Below, one piece after another: positions 44,162-53,428 of a stretch of 64,000 nt of DNA; the first letter of the stretch is position 1; every line of letters begins with the position of its first letter. Source of the stretch: Sandaracinus sp. (GTDB taxonomy: Bacteria > Myxococcota_A > Polyangia > Polyangiales > Houyiibacteriaceae); NCBI GenBank assembly GCA_002699025.1, contig PABA01000159.1, positions 32,095 through 96,094 of the forward strand, in the 5' to 3' direction. The notes beneath the pieces are model-generated. The model saw nothing but the letters and a program-made list of their open reading frames with translations. It was not told the DNA's origin and searched no databases. Both the position numbers and the translations under genes were made by a program.

Positions 44162-45636
44162 CAGCCGAGGAGCTGCCGGGCCGCCTCGATGGCGACGTCC
44201 AGGAACCAGCCCGGCATCATGCCGAGGGCCATGACGGCGGCGCCGGACGCGGCGAGCGCGGTCGCGACGTAGCCGGACTTCATGGGCACGGCGAGGACCT
44301 GATCCTCCTCGGGCTCCTGCATGAACATCACGACGATGACGCGCAGGTAGTAGTAGGCGCCCACGGCGCTCGCGAGCACGCCGACGATGGCGAGCCAGAC
44401 GTCCCCGGCCTGCACGGCGGCGTTGAAGACGTAGTACTTGCCGAAGAAGCCGGCGGTCGGCGGGAAGCCCATGAGCGAGAGCACGCCGATCACGAAGGGC
44501 AGCGCCGCCATCGGGTGACGCCGGCCGACGCCGCGGAGGTCGTCGTAGTGCACCGCCTCCTTGCCGCGCGAGCCCATGACGACGAGCGAGCCGAAGGCGA
44601 GCGCGTTCGAGACCGTGTAGGCGAGCAGGTAGAAGAGCACCGCGCTGATGGCGGGCGCGCCGATCTCGGCGGCCGCGACCAGGCCGACCATCACATAGCC
44701 GGCGTGGGCGATCGACGAGTAGGCGAGCATGCGCTTGATGCTCTTCTGCACGATGGCCGCGACGTTGCCGTAGACCATCGTGAGGACGGCGAGGCCGGCG
44801 ATGGCCGTCGGCCAGCCGCTCGCGGTCATGACGCTCTCGTCGCCGAGGGCGACCATGCAGACGCGCACGAAGACGGCGAAGGCGGCGGCCTTCACGCTCA
44901 CGCTCATGAAGGTGGTCGCGGGCGTGACCGCGCCCTCGTAGGCGTCCGGCGTCCACATGTGGAAGGGCACGGCGCTGACCTTGAAGGCGAGGCCGACGAC
45001 CACCATCAGCATGCCGACGAGGACCAGCCGGTTCTCGGCGTCGCCCGAGGCGATCATCTCGCCGATGCCCACGAAGTCCGTGTGGCCCGTGCCCGCGTAG
45101 AGGAGCGCGCTGCCGAAGAGGAGGATCGCCGCGGCGAAGGAGCCGAGCAGGAAGTACTTCATGGCGCCCTCGACGGCGCGGGCGCTGGTGCGGCGGAACG
45201 CGATCATCGCGTAGACGCCGAGGGACATGGTCTCGAGGCCCACGAAGAGGCTGAGCAGGTCGATGGCCCGCGCGAGGATCATCGCGCCGAAGCAGCTGAA
45301 GAGGACGAGCACGTAGAACTCGCCACGCTCGAGGCCGTGCTCGCGCAGGTAGCCGCCCGCCAGGAGCACGGAGAGCGAGGCGCCCGCGCAGATCGCGACG
45401 TCGAAGAAGTGCGCGAAGGGGTCGGACGCCAGGTAGCGCGTGAGCACCTCCGGCATGTCCGCCGGCGCGCCGCCCTGCACCAGCACCCCGAGGGAGATGG
45501 CGCCGGCCACGGCGATGGCCACGGAGGTGACCAGGGCCAGCTCGGCGCGCTCCTTCGCGAAGGCGTCGACGAGCATGATGAAGAGGCCGCTGACCAGCAT
45601 CAGCAGGAGCGGCGCGATGACGAGCCACATGCTCAT
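44161..45636 (-). CDS. nuoN: NADH-quinone oxidoreductase subunit N
   Basis: This 491-residue antiporter-like membrane subunit of complex I has about 14 helices. GLETMSLGVYAMIAFRR, KYFLLGSFAAAILLFGSALLY, FKVSAVPFHMWTPDAYEGA and AYSSIAHAGYVMVGL hold the expected proton-channel lysines, glutamate and histidine. Length matches NuoN. It overlaps nuoM by four bases and is followed by the lipoprotein with a one-base overlap. Confidence 0.95.
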   Translation of the reverse strand: MSMWLVIAPLLLMLVSGLFIMLVDAFAKERAELALVTSVAIAVAGAISLGVLVQGGAPADMPEVLTRYLASDPFAHFFDVAICAGASLSVLLAGGYLREHGLERGEFYVLVLFSCFGAMILARAIDLLSLFVGLETMSLGVYAMIAFRRTSARAVEGAMKYFLLGSFAAAILLFGSALLYAGTGHTDFVGIGEMIASGDAENRLVLVGMLMVVVGLAFKVSAVPFHMWTPDAYEGAVTPATTFMSVSVKAAAFAVFVRVCMVALGDESVMTASGWPTAIAGLAVLTMVYGNVAAIVQKSIKRMLAYSSIAHAGYVMVGLVAAAEIGAPAISAVLFYLLAYTVSNALAFGSLVVMGSRGKEAVHYDDLRGVGRRHPMAALPFVIGVLSLMGFPPTAGFFGKYYVFNAAVQAGDVWLAIVGVLASAVGAYYYLRVIVVMFMQEPEEDQVLAVPMKSGYVATALAASGAAVMALGMMPGWFLDVAIEAARQLLG

Positions 45637-47468
45637 CGGTTCTCTCCGGTGGCGTTGAGGGAGGGGGCGGGATGGGAGGGAGCGGCGAGCGCGAGGGTCC
45701 GCTCACTCGGGGGGAGGACGTTCGCGGCTTCGCGCTGGCCGTCGCTCGGCGCCTCCGCCTCGGCGGCGGCCTCGGCGGGCTCGGCCTCGACCTCCTCGCC
45801 CTCCTCCACCGGCGCCGTGTGGCGGTCCGGATGCCAGAGGCGGAGCGAGTCGTCGCGGCTCTCGGCGAATTTCGTGCGGAAGTCGCTGATGAAGTTGTCG
45901 ACGGCCGGCGCCGAGGCGTCGAGGAAGGTCGTCGGGTGGACGCCGATCCAGAAGATGAAGAGGATCAGCGGGGCGACGGCGGCCCACTCGCGCCAGGTCA
46001 TGTCCCGGAGCCCCTCGTTCTCCTTCTTGGAGACCGGGCCCCAGAACATCTTCAGCACGGCGTGCAGCATGTAGAGGGCCGCGAGGATGACGCCCGTCGC
46101 GGCGACCAGCGTGTGCACCACGCCCCAGCGCCCGAGGCCGACGATGTCGAAGGGCCCCTCGATGAAGCTCGAGGCGAAGGCGCCGTTCATGATCATGAAC
46201 TCACCGATGAAGCCGTTCGTGCCGGGGAGGCCGATGGAGCTCATGGCGACGATGATGAAGAGCACCGCGTACCAGGGCATGACCTTGGCGAGGCCACCGA
46301 ACTCGTCGATGTCGCGCGTGTGCCGTCGCTCGTAGATGACGCCGACCAGGATGAAGAGGGCGCCCGTGGAGACGCCGTGGTTCACCATCTGGATGATCGC
46401 GCCGTTGATGCCCTGCGGGGTCATCGCGAACATGCCGAGCGCGATGAAGCCCATGTGGCTCACGGAGCTGTAGGCGACGAGCTTCTTGACGTCCTTCTGC
46501 ACCCAGGCGCAGTAGGCGCCGTAGACGATGCCGATGACGCCGAGCACGGCGATGGTCGGCCCGAGGAACTGGCTCGCCAGCGGGAACATGGGCATGGCGA
46601 ACCGGAGCAGGCCGTAGGTGCCGAGCTTCAGCATGACCGCGGCCAGGATGACCGAGCCCCCCGTCGGCGCCTGGACGTGCGCGTCGGGCAGCCAGGTGTG
46701 GAAGGGGAACATCGGCACCTTGATGGCGAAGGCCACCGCGAAGGCGAGGAAGAGCAGCACCTGCGCGTCGAAGGGCAGGATGACGTCGTGCAGGGCCACG
46801 AGGTCGAAGGTGTAGAAGCCCGTGAGCTCCTCGTAGCTGCCGACCAGGTAGAGGATGGCGACCAGCATCAGGAGGCTGCCGACCATCGTGTAGAGGAAGA
46901 ACTTCACCGCGGCGTACACGCGGTTGGGGCCGCCCCAGACGCCGACGATGAGGTACATCGGCACGAGCATCAGCTCCCAGAAGACGTAGAAGAGGAAGAG
47001 GTCGAGGGCGAAGAAGGCGCCGAGCATGCCGACCTCGAGGAGGAGGAAGGCGAGCGCGTACTCCTTCACCTTCGTCTTCACGCTCGTCCAGGAGGCGAAG
47101 AGGGCGATGGGCGTCAGCAGGGTCGTCAGGAGGACGAGCCAGAGGCTGATTCCGTCGACGCCCAGCTTGTAGGAGATGCCGACGCTCTCGATCCAGGGCT
47201 CGTCGACGACGAAGAGGTAGCCCTGCTGGGAGTAGTCGGCGAGGGTCAGATCCTCGACGCCCGGGAGCCGGCCGAGCACGTACTGCACGAGCTCGACGAA
47301 GTCGGGGAGGAGCAGCAGGCTGAGGCCGAAGTTCACCGTCAGCATGGCGACCGAGAAGCGCCGGATGGCGTTCGGCCACTGCCGCGGCATGAAGAGCACC
47401 CCGATCGCGCCGAGCATCGGCACGACCAAGAGCGCCGTGAGCAGGTTCTCGCTGAGCCAGGCGCTCAT
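45633..47468 (-). CDS. nuoM: NADH-quinone oxidoreductase subunit M
   Basis: This 611-residue antiporter-like complex I subunit is about 100 residues longer than E. coli NuoM. FYVFWELMLVPMYLIVGVWGG, KVPMFPFHTWLPDAHVQAP and AYSSVSHMGFIALGMFA are the standard motifs. The core ends near residue 525; the rest is a soluble tail rich in Glu and Ala (EEGEEVEAEPAEAAAEAEAP). It overlaps nuoL and nuoN by four bases each. Confidence 0.95.
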   Translation of the reverse strand: MSAWLSENLLTALLVVPMLGAIGVLFMPRQWPNAIRRFSVAMLTVNFGLSLLLLPDFVELVQYVLGRLPGVEDLTLADYSQQGYLFVVDEPWIESVGISYKLGVDGISLWLVLLTTLLTPIALFASWTSVKTKVKEYALAFLLLEVGMLGAFFALDLFLFYVFWELMLVPMYLIVGVWGGPNRVYAAVKFFLYTMVGSLLMLVAILYLVGSYEELTGFYTFDLVALHDVILPFDAQVLLFLAFAVAFAIKVPMFPFHTWLPDAHVQAPTGGSVILAAVMLKLGTYGLLRFAMPMFPLASQFLGPTIAVLGVIGIVYGAYCAWVQKDVKKLVAYSSVSHMGFIALGMFAMTPQGINGAIIQMVNHGVSTGALFILVGVIYERRHTRDIDEFGGLAKVMPWYAVLFIIVAMSSIGLPGTNGFIGEFMIMNGAFASSFIEGPFDIVGLGRWGVVHTLVAATGVILAALYMLHAVLKMFWGPVSKKENEGLRDMTWREWAAVAPLILFIFWIGVHPTTFLDASAPAVDNFISDFRTKFAESRDDSLRLWHPDRHTAPVEEGEEVEAEPAEAAAEAEAPSDGQREAANVLPPSERTLALAAPSHPAPSLNATGENR

Positions 47469-50395
47469 CGCGCCACCTCCGCCACCCGCGCCGAGCCGGG
47501 CGCGGCCTCGAGGGTGATGTCCAGGGTCTCGCGGGAGACGTTGCCGAAGGCGTTCCGCACCTCGACCGTCGCCTGCACGATGGGCAGCACGCGGACGAGC
47601 GCGCCGCCGAAGCGGGCGCCTTCGCCCACCGCCATCTCGAACTCGGCCTCCGGGTCCATGAACTCGCCCTGGTACTGGACCACGGCGCCGTTCGGGCGGA
47701 CGAGGAGCTTGCCTTCCTCGGTCACGTGCACGCTCATCGGCGTCGAGTTCGACTCGGAGGCCTGCCAGCCGATGCCGAGGTCGTCGCCCGTGAGGACCCG
47801 CGGGCTGACGCCGACCTCGAGGTGGTCGTTCGCCGTGCTGCGAGGCTTGGCGATGAGGAGCACCAGGCGGTCGGCGAGGTAGTCCTCCTCGTCGTAGCTG
47901 CCGCGGGCCTCGGCCGTCGTCGTGAAGGCCGGCTGGTCGTCGATGGGCTCGAAGGTGACGCTCTCGATGGCCTCGGAGCGCTCGAGGGCGGCCTCGAGAT
48001 CCTCGAGGGCCTCGACGGGCGGCTGGAGCTCGTAGACGTTGCCGGAAGCCGAGACGAGGCGGCCGAGGGCGGCGCGGTCGGCGGGCCAGGGCTCGGGGGC
48101 GATGGCCGCGCGGACCAGGGCGACGACCCGGAGCACGTCGCGCTCGCCGATGTCGTCGTCGAGGTCGAGGGTCACGCGCGTCGGCTGGGCCGGCACGTCG
48201 AAGGCGCCGTCACCGTCGACGTCGAAGCGGTACTCGTAGCCCAGGCCGCGCCCGGCCACGAGGGTCGCGGAGTCCATCGTGGTCTCCACCTCGACGTCGG
48301 CCTGCGGGTAGAAGAACCACCAGGCGAGGCCGCTCATGCCGACGACCAGGACCAGCCCGTAGGCGTGGACGACGCCGACCTGGAGGCGCGTGAAGAGCCA
48401 GCTGGCGCCCTGGACGCCCCAGGCGGGCCACTTGGTGAGGATGGCGTCGACGAAGCTCTTGTCGATGCGCCCGGCGAGCATGGCCGCCCACTTGTTGAAG
48501 CGGATGATCGTCGCGTCGTAGAGCTCGTCGACCCGCCACTTGTCGAAGAGGAAGTCGAAGAGCTTCTTCGGGAGCGAGGTCGTGAAGGTGTCCTCGTTCT
48601 TGTTTCGGTAGAGGACCGTGGCGCCGCCGACGCCGATGGCCATCGCGGCGATGCCGGCCGCCATGGCGACGTAGACCGCCGTCATGTTCGGGATCTCGTC
48701 CGTGGGTCCGAAGCCGGCCAGGTGGGCGATGGAGGGCTCCATCCAGTGGCCCCACCAGTTGGGCAGGTGGAAGGCGTGGGGGAGGCCGAGGAGACCGACC
48801 AGGGTGGCGCCGGCGCCGAGCACGATCAGCGGGAAGGTCATGGACCCCTCGCTCTCGTGCGGGTGCGGGTCGTAGCCATGGCCGTGGTCGTCGTCGCCGG
48901 CGTGGTCGTCGCCGTGCTCCTCGTCGGCGTGCTCCCCGTCGCCATGACCCTCGGCGCTCCGGTAGTCGCCGGTGAAGGTCAGGTAGTAGAGCCGGTACAT
49001 GTAGAAGGCCGTCATCGTCGCCGCGAGGAAGAGGACGACGAGGACGAACCAGCCGACCCAGGGCGCGAGCATGGTGTCGTTGAACGCCACGTTGGCGGCG
49101 CCGAGGAGGATCTCGTCCTTCGAGAAGAAGCCCGAGAAGAGGGGCACGCCGGCGATGGCCGCGCAGCTGAGGAGGAAGGTCCAGCGCGTGATGGGCTGGA
49201 ACTTCTTCATGCCGCCGAGCTTGAAGATGTTCGCGTCGCCGTGGGCGTGCACCGCGTGCATCACCGAGCCGGCGCCGAGGAAGAGGCAGGCCTTGAAGAA
49301 GGCGTGCGTGAAGACGTGGAAGAAGCCCGCCGCGAAGGCACCCACGCCGACCGCCGCGAACATGAAGCCGAGCTGGCTCACCGTGGAGTAGGCCAGGATC
49401 TTCTTCATCTCCTTCTGGACCACCGCGATGGTGGCCGCGAGGAAGGCGGTGAGGGCGCCGACGATGGCGATGACCGAGAGCGTCGTCGCCGACTCGAGGA
49501 AGACCGGGCTCAGCCGGCAGCAGAGGTAGACGCCCGCCGTGACCATGGTGGCCGCGTGGATGAGCGCCGAGACCGGCGTCGGGCCGGCCATGGCGTCCGG
49601 GAGCCAGACGTAGAGCGGGATCTGCGCCGACTTGCCCGTGCAGCCCAAGAAGAGGAAGAGCGTCGCGAAGGTGGCGACGGTGCCGAGCTGGGCGTCCCCG
49701 ATGATGAAGGGCGTCGCGCCGAGCTGACCGGCCGCGGCGTTGATCTCCGTGAACTCGAAGGAGCGGGCCACGAAGACGAGCGCGAACATGCCGATGAGCA
49801 CGCCGAAGTCACCGACGCGGTTGGCGATGAAGGCCTTGCGCCCGGCGGCCGCGTACTTCGGGTTCTCGTACCAAAAGCCGATGAGGAGGTAGGAGCAGAG
49901 GCCCACGCCCTCCCAGCCGACGAACATCAGGGGCAGGCTGCTCGCCAGCACCAGGATGAGCATCGAGGCCGTGAAGAGGTTCAGGTACGCGAAGAAGCGC
50001 GCGTAGCTCTTCTCCTCGCTCATGTAGCCGAGCGAGTAGATGTGGATGAGCGTGCCGATGCCCGTGACGACCAGCGTCATCAGGCCGCTGAGCGAGTCGA
50101 AGACGAAGCGCACCTGGATCGGGAGATCCAGGAAGCCGCCGTCGAAGCTCGGCACGCCGATCGAGAACCAGGTGTAGACGTCGGCGATGAGCGCCGGGTC
50201 CTCGATGCCGGTGTCGCCGTGCTTGGCGCGATAGAGCTCGATGAAGCTGCTGACCGCCAGGGCGAAGGCGCCGGCGACGCTGCCCACGGCGACGGCTGCG
50301 ACCAGCCGCCGGCTGGCGAAGCGTCCGGCGAGCCCGTTCATGATCGCGCCGGCGAGCGGCAACAGCACGATCCAGAGGACGGGGAGGTTATCCAT
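47465..50395 (-). CDS. nuoL: NADH-quinone oxidoreductase subunit L with large C-terminal extension
   Basis: This 976-residue protein, against about 610-660 for ordinary NuoL, is the distal proton pump of complex I. It has the antiporter core (AYSTVSQLGFMFAAVG, SAQIPLYVWLPDAMAGPTPVSALIHAATMV, FSKDEI) and the long lateral helix. A His/Asp-rich loop (GHGDGEHADEEHGDDHAGDD) lies near 475-500. After the last helix (about residue 690, LAWWFFYPQAD) about 275 extra residues follow, hydrophilic and beta-like, including FDVDGDGAFDVP. The final part resembles Ig/PKD-type repeats. It starts 146 bases from nuoK. Confidence 0.93.
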   Translation of the reverse strand: MDNLPVLWIVLLPLAGAIMNGLAGRFASRRLVAAVAVGSVAGAFALAVSSFIELYRAKHGDTGIEDPALIADVYTWFSIGVPSFDGGFLDLPIQVRFVFDSLSGLMTLVVTGIGTLIHIYSLGYMSEEKSYARFFAYLNLFTASMLILVLASSLPLMFVGWEGVGLCSYLLIGFWYENPKYAAAGRKAFIANRVGDFGVLIGMFALVFVARSFEFTEINAAAGQLGATPFIIGDAQLGTVATFATLFLFLGCTGKSAQIPLYVWLPDAMAGPTPVSALIHAATMVTAGVYLCCRLSPVFLESATTLSVIAIVGALTAFLAATIAVVQKEMKKILAYSTVSQLGFMFAAVGVGAFAAGFFHVFTHAFFKACLFLGAGSVMHAVHAHGDANIFKLGGMKKFQPITRWTFLLSCAAIAGVPLFSGFFSKDEILLGAANVAFNDTMLAPWVGWFVLVVLFLAATMTAFYMYRLYYLTFTGDYRSAEGHGDGEHADEEHGDDHAGDDDHGHGYDPHPHESEGSMTFPLIVLGAGATLVGLLGLPHAFHLPNWWGHWMEPSIAHLAGFGPTDEIPNMTAVYVAMAAGIAAMAIGVGGATVLYRNKNEDTFTTSLPKKLFDFLFDKWRVDELYDATIIRFNKWAAMLAGRIDKSFVDAILTKWPAWGVQGASWLFTRLQVGVVHAYGLVLVVGMSGLAWWFFYPQADVEVETTMDSATLVAGRGLGYEYRFDVDGDGAFDVPAQPTRVTLDLDDDIGERDVLRVVALVRAAIAPEPWPADRAALGRLVSASGNVYELQPPVEALEDLEAALERSEAIESVTFEPIDDQPAFTTTAEARGSYDEEDYLADRLVLLIAKPRSTANDHLEVGVSPRVLTGDDLGIGWQASESNSTPMSVHVTEEGKLLVRPNGAVVQYQGEFMDPEAEFEMAVGEGARFGGALVRVLPIVQATVEVRNAFGNVSRETLDITLEAAPGSARVAEVAR

Positions 50396-50541
50396 CGGGT
50401 GAGGTCCTCGATTGGCCCCCCGCGAGTCGGAGGGCGTTCAGGTGAGGGCGTTCGTTGGGGTGGATGAGGGGAGGCGCCGGTCCGGTGCACGAGAGCCCGC
50501 GGTGGACCGCGGGCCCGAGGGACGGACGCCGGGATGCGTCG

Positions 50542-50850
50542 TCAGTGCCGTAGCACGTCCGCCTTGTCCGTCTCGATGGTCTTCTTGAGGCGGTACAGGG
50601 CGATGAGGATCGCCAGGCCGACCGCGGCTTCGGCGGCCGCCACGGCGATGACGAAGAACGAGAAGATCTGGCCCGCGTGGTTCTCCGGGTGGAACCGGTT
50701 GACCGCGACCAGGACCACGTTGACCGAGTTCAGCATGATCTCGATCGACATGAGCTGAATGAGCGCGTTGCGCCGCGTGAGGAAGCCGGTGGCGCCGATC
50801 CCGAAGAGGAGGGACGCCAGGGCCAGGTACTCGCCGAGTCCGATCTCCAT
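50542..50850 (-). CDS. nuoK: NADH-quinone oxidoreductase subunit K
   Basis: This 102-residue, three-helix complex I subunit has LIQLMSIEIMLNSVNVVLVA with the conserved membrane glutamate, and a second glutamate in AAAEAAVGLAILIALYR. Length and helix pattern are normal. It follows nuoJ by nine bases. A 146-base gap separates it from nuoL; I saw no gene or clear hairpin there. Confidence 0.95.
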   Translation of the reverse strand: MEIGLGEYLALASLLFGIGATGFLTRRNALIQLMSIEIMLNSVNVVLVAVNRFHPENHAGQIFSFFVIAVAAAEAAVGLAILIALYRLKKTIETDKADVLRH

Positions 50851-50859
50851 GACAGCTCC

Positions 50860-51450
50860 TCAGGCGGCCTTCGCGGCCTTCGCGGCCTTGGCGGCCTCGG
50901 CTTCGGCTTTCATCGCGGCCGCCCGCTCGCGGGCCTCGGCCAGCTCGCGCGCGGTCTTGCTGCGCGCGACGGCGACGGCGCCGACGATGGCGACGGTCAG
51001 GGTGATGGAGATGATCTCGAAGGGGACGAGCGCCTGCGTGTAGAGCGACGAACCGACGCCCTCGACCGTGCCGAAGCCGTCCGGGCGGCGGACCCACTGG
51101 GCCGAGACGTCCACGAGGGAGAAGGACACGGTCGCCGTGAACATGCCCATCCCGACGAAGCTCAAGATGCGCACCATGATCCCGCGCGGGTTGGGCGGGG
51201 TCTCGGCGGCCGGGCCGATGAGCATGATCACGAAGACGAAGAGCACGACGACCGCGCCGGCGTAGACCAGCAGCTGGATCGCCGCCAGCAGCTCCGCCGC
51301 CAGCGTCAGATAGAGGCCGGCGAGGGCGATGATCATGACCAGCAGCGACACGGCGCCGCGCAGCGGGCGGCGCGAGGCGACCGTGCCGAGGGCTCCGGCG
51401 AGGGCGCTCACCGAGCACATCAGGAACAGGACGAACGAGGCGTCGCTCAT
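50860..51450 (-). CDS. nuoJ: NADH-quinone oxidoreductase subunit J
   Basis: This 196-residue protein starts at ATG 51450, overlapping the nuoF stop as ATGA. It has five helices, with LLAAIQLLVYAGAVVVLFVFVIML as the characteristic third segment. A charged C-terminal tail (about 165-196) with repeated AKAA units follows the last helix and is unusual for NuoJ. The frame runs on upstream inside nuoF, but that part is not protein-like. Confidence 0.92.
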   Translation of the reverse strand: MSDASFVLFLMCSVSALAGALGTVASRRPLRGAVSLLVMIIALAGLYLTLAAELLAAIQLLVYAGAVVVLFVFVIMLIGPAAETPPNPRGIMVRILSFVGMGMFTATVSFSLVDVSAQWVRRPDGFGTVEGVGSSLYTQALVPFEIISITLTVAIVGAVAVARSKTARELAEARERAAAMKAEAEAAKAAKAAKAA

Positions 51451-52841
51451 GCCGCTCTTCCTCCGGGGCGCACCAGCTCGAGGGTGCTCGCGTCGTGGCG
51501 CACGTCGAGGGGGACGCCCTTCTCGGCGGCCTCGACGAACTCCTCGCGGTACTTCTGGACCAGGCCGAGCATCGGCATGGCCGTGCCCTCGCCGAAGGCA
51601 CAGATGGTGTTGCCCATCATGTTGTTGGAGATGTCGACGATGCGGTGCACGTCCTCGACCTTGCCGCGGCCGGCGCAGATCTCGGTGAGCACGTCGACGA
51701 GCCAGGCGCCGCCCTCGCGACAGGGGGTGCACTGGCCGCAGCTCTCGTGGCGGTAGAAGCGCATCAGGTTGCGCGCGACCTCCACCATGTTGACCGAGCT
51801 GTCCATGACGATGGCGCAGCAGGTGCCGAGCATCGTGCCCATGGCGCGGTAGGTGTCGACGCCCATGGGGACGTCGATCTCGCTCTGGCCGTGCCAGGCG
51901 TGGAGCGGGTGCTCCTCGTCCTTGGCGTCGATCGTCAGGTCGGGCCGGAGCACGGGGGTGGAGGAGCCGCCGGGGATGACGCCCTTGAGGGGGCGATCGT
52001 CGTGCAGCATCCCGCCGCCGTACTCGTAGATGAGCTCGCGCATCGTGATGCCGACGGGCGCCTCGTAGACGCCGGGCTTCTTCACGTGCCCGCTGATGCC
52101 GTAGAGGCGCTGGCCGCCGTCGCGGGGGGCGAGCCGGCTGAGGTTGCACCAGGCCTCGCCGCCCATCTCGACGATGTCGGGGACCGAGGCGATCGTCTCG
52201 ACGTTGTTGACGATGGTCGGCTGGTCGAAGGCGCCCTTGATCGCCGGGAAGGGGGGCTTCAGGCGGGGCTCGCCGCGGCGCCCCTCGAGGCTGTTGAGGA
52301 GCGCCGTCTCCTCGCCGCAGATGTAGGCGCCGGCGCCCGAGTGCGTGTAGATGTGGATCGGGAAGGGCTTCCCGAAGGGCCGGTCGCCGACGTAGCCCTT
52401 GGCGCGCGCCTCCTCGAGGGCCTGGTCGAGGTAGGCGATGGAGTGGGAGAGCTCGCCGCGCACGTAGATGTAGGCGGTGTGGGCGCCGATGGCCCAGCAC
52501 GTGATGATCATCCCCTCGATGAGCCGATGGGGATCGCCGTTCATGATCGTCCGGTCCTTGAAGGTCCCGGGCTCGCTCTCGTCGCCGTTGATGACGAGGT
52601 AGACGTCCTCACCAGCCTGCGGGTTGAGGAAGCCCCACTTCACGCCGGCGGGGAAGCCCGCGCCGCCGCGCCCGCGGAGGGAGGCCTTCTTGACCTCCTC
52701 GCGGATCTGCTCGGGCTTCATGGTCATCAGCGCCTTGCGCGCGACCTTGTAGGCGCCGGCCTTCTCGGCGACGGCCAGCGTGTGGCTGTCCTCGAGGTCG
52801 TAGCGGGAGGAGAGGAGCGGCTTGAAGTCGGCCATCGTCAT
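51447..52841 (-). CDS. nuoF: NADH-quinone oxidoreductase subunit F
   Basis: This 464-residue NADH-binding subunit carries FMN and cluster N3. GRGGAGFPAGVKW and NGDESEPGTFKDR form the NADH/FMN sites. SCGQCTPCREG (about 363-373) and a later cysteine (TICAFGEG) bind 4Fe-4S. Two starts are possible: ATG 52841, overlapping the nuoE stop as ATGA, and ATG 52835, better spaced from GGGGAGG. Confidence 0.95.
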   Translation of the reverse strand: MTMADFKPLLSSRYDLEDSHTLAVAEKAGAYKVARKALMTMKPEQIREEVKKASLRGRGGAGFPAGVKWGFLNPQAGEDVYLVINGDESEPGTFKDRTIMNGDPHRLIEGMIITCWAIGAHTAYIYVRGELSHSIAYLDQALEEARAKGYVGDRPFGKPFPIHIYTHSGAGAYICGEETALLNSLEGRRGEPRLKPPFPAIKGAFDQPTIVNNVETIASVPDIVEMGGEAWCNLSRLAPRDGGQRLYGISGHVKKPGVYEAPVGITMRELIYEYGGGMLHDDRPLKGVIPGGSSTPVLRPDLTIDAKDEEHPLHAWHGQSEIDVPMGVDTYRAMGTMLGTCCAIVMDSSVNMVEVARNLMRFYRHESCGQCTPCREGGAWLVDVLTEICAGRGKVEDVHRIVDISNNMMGNTICAFGEGTAMPMLGLVQKYREEFVEAAEKGVPLDVRHDASTLELVRPGGRAA

Positions 52842-53428
52842 GCCTCCCCTTCTAGGGTCGCTTCGGGCTCGGGCTCCGGCTCGGGCGCGGGCGGCGTCGG
52901 CATGGTGCGCGTGGTCGCCGCGAGCTGGTAGTCGGCCGGCGCCGGGGGCTCGCCGGAGCGGTACCCCTCGATGATCGCGTCGAGCTTCTCGAGGGTGAGG
53001 TTCTCGTAGTAGGCGTCGTCGATCTGGACCATCGGGGCCTGGCCGCAGGCGGCGAGGCACTCGGCCTTCAGGATCGTGAACTTGCCGTCCTTCGAGGTGT
53101 GGCCGGCGTGGCAGCCGAGCTTCTCCTCGAGGTGCTCCTGGATCGCCTTGGCGCCGCGGAGATCGCAGGAGAGCGTCCGGCAGACCCAGATGACGTGCTC
53201 ACCGACCGGCTCCTGGAAGAACATCGTGTAGAAGGTCACGACGCCCTTCACGATGGCCGTGGAGAGGCTGAGGCGGGCGGCGACCCAGGCGATCACCTCG
53301 GGACTGATCCAGCCGTGTTGGCGCTGGCAGATCCACAGGACGGGGATGAGCGCAGCCCGCGTGTTGGGGTAGTGGGTCAGAAGCTCGTCGACTTCTTTTT
53401 CCCGCTCGGGTGTCAGAGCGAAAGCCAT
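52838..53428 (-). CDS. nuoE: NADH-quinone oxidoreductase subunit E
   Basis: This 196-residue thioredoxin-like 2Fe-2S subunit of complex I has the cluster cysteines in VCRTLSCDLRG and ECLAACGQAP. The N-terminal half (TPEREKEVDELLTHYPNTRAALIPVLW) is as in other NuoE proteins. A Pro/Glu-rich tail (about 175-196) is an addition. It is the first nuo gene of the run, with a promoter candidate upstream. Confidence 0.95.
   Translation of the reverse strand: MAFALTPEREKEVDELLTHYPNTRAALIPVLWICQRQHGWISPEVIAWVAARLSLSTAIVKGVVTFYTMFFQEPVGEHVIWVCRTLSCDLRGAKAIQEHLEEKLGCHAGHTSKDGKFTILKAECLAACGQAPMVQIDDAYYENLTLEKLDAIIEGYRSGEPPAPADYQLAATTRTMPTPPAPEPEPEPEATLEGEA

Noticed and set aside
47726..50467. 913-residue plus-strand open frame opposite nuoL
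   Set aside because: Almost only charged residues and Ala/Gly/Val; nuoL is certain.
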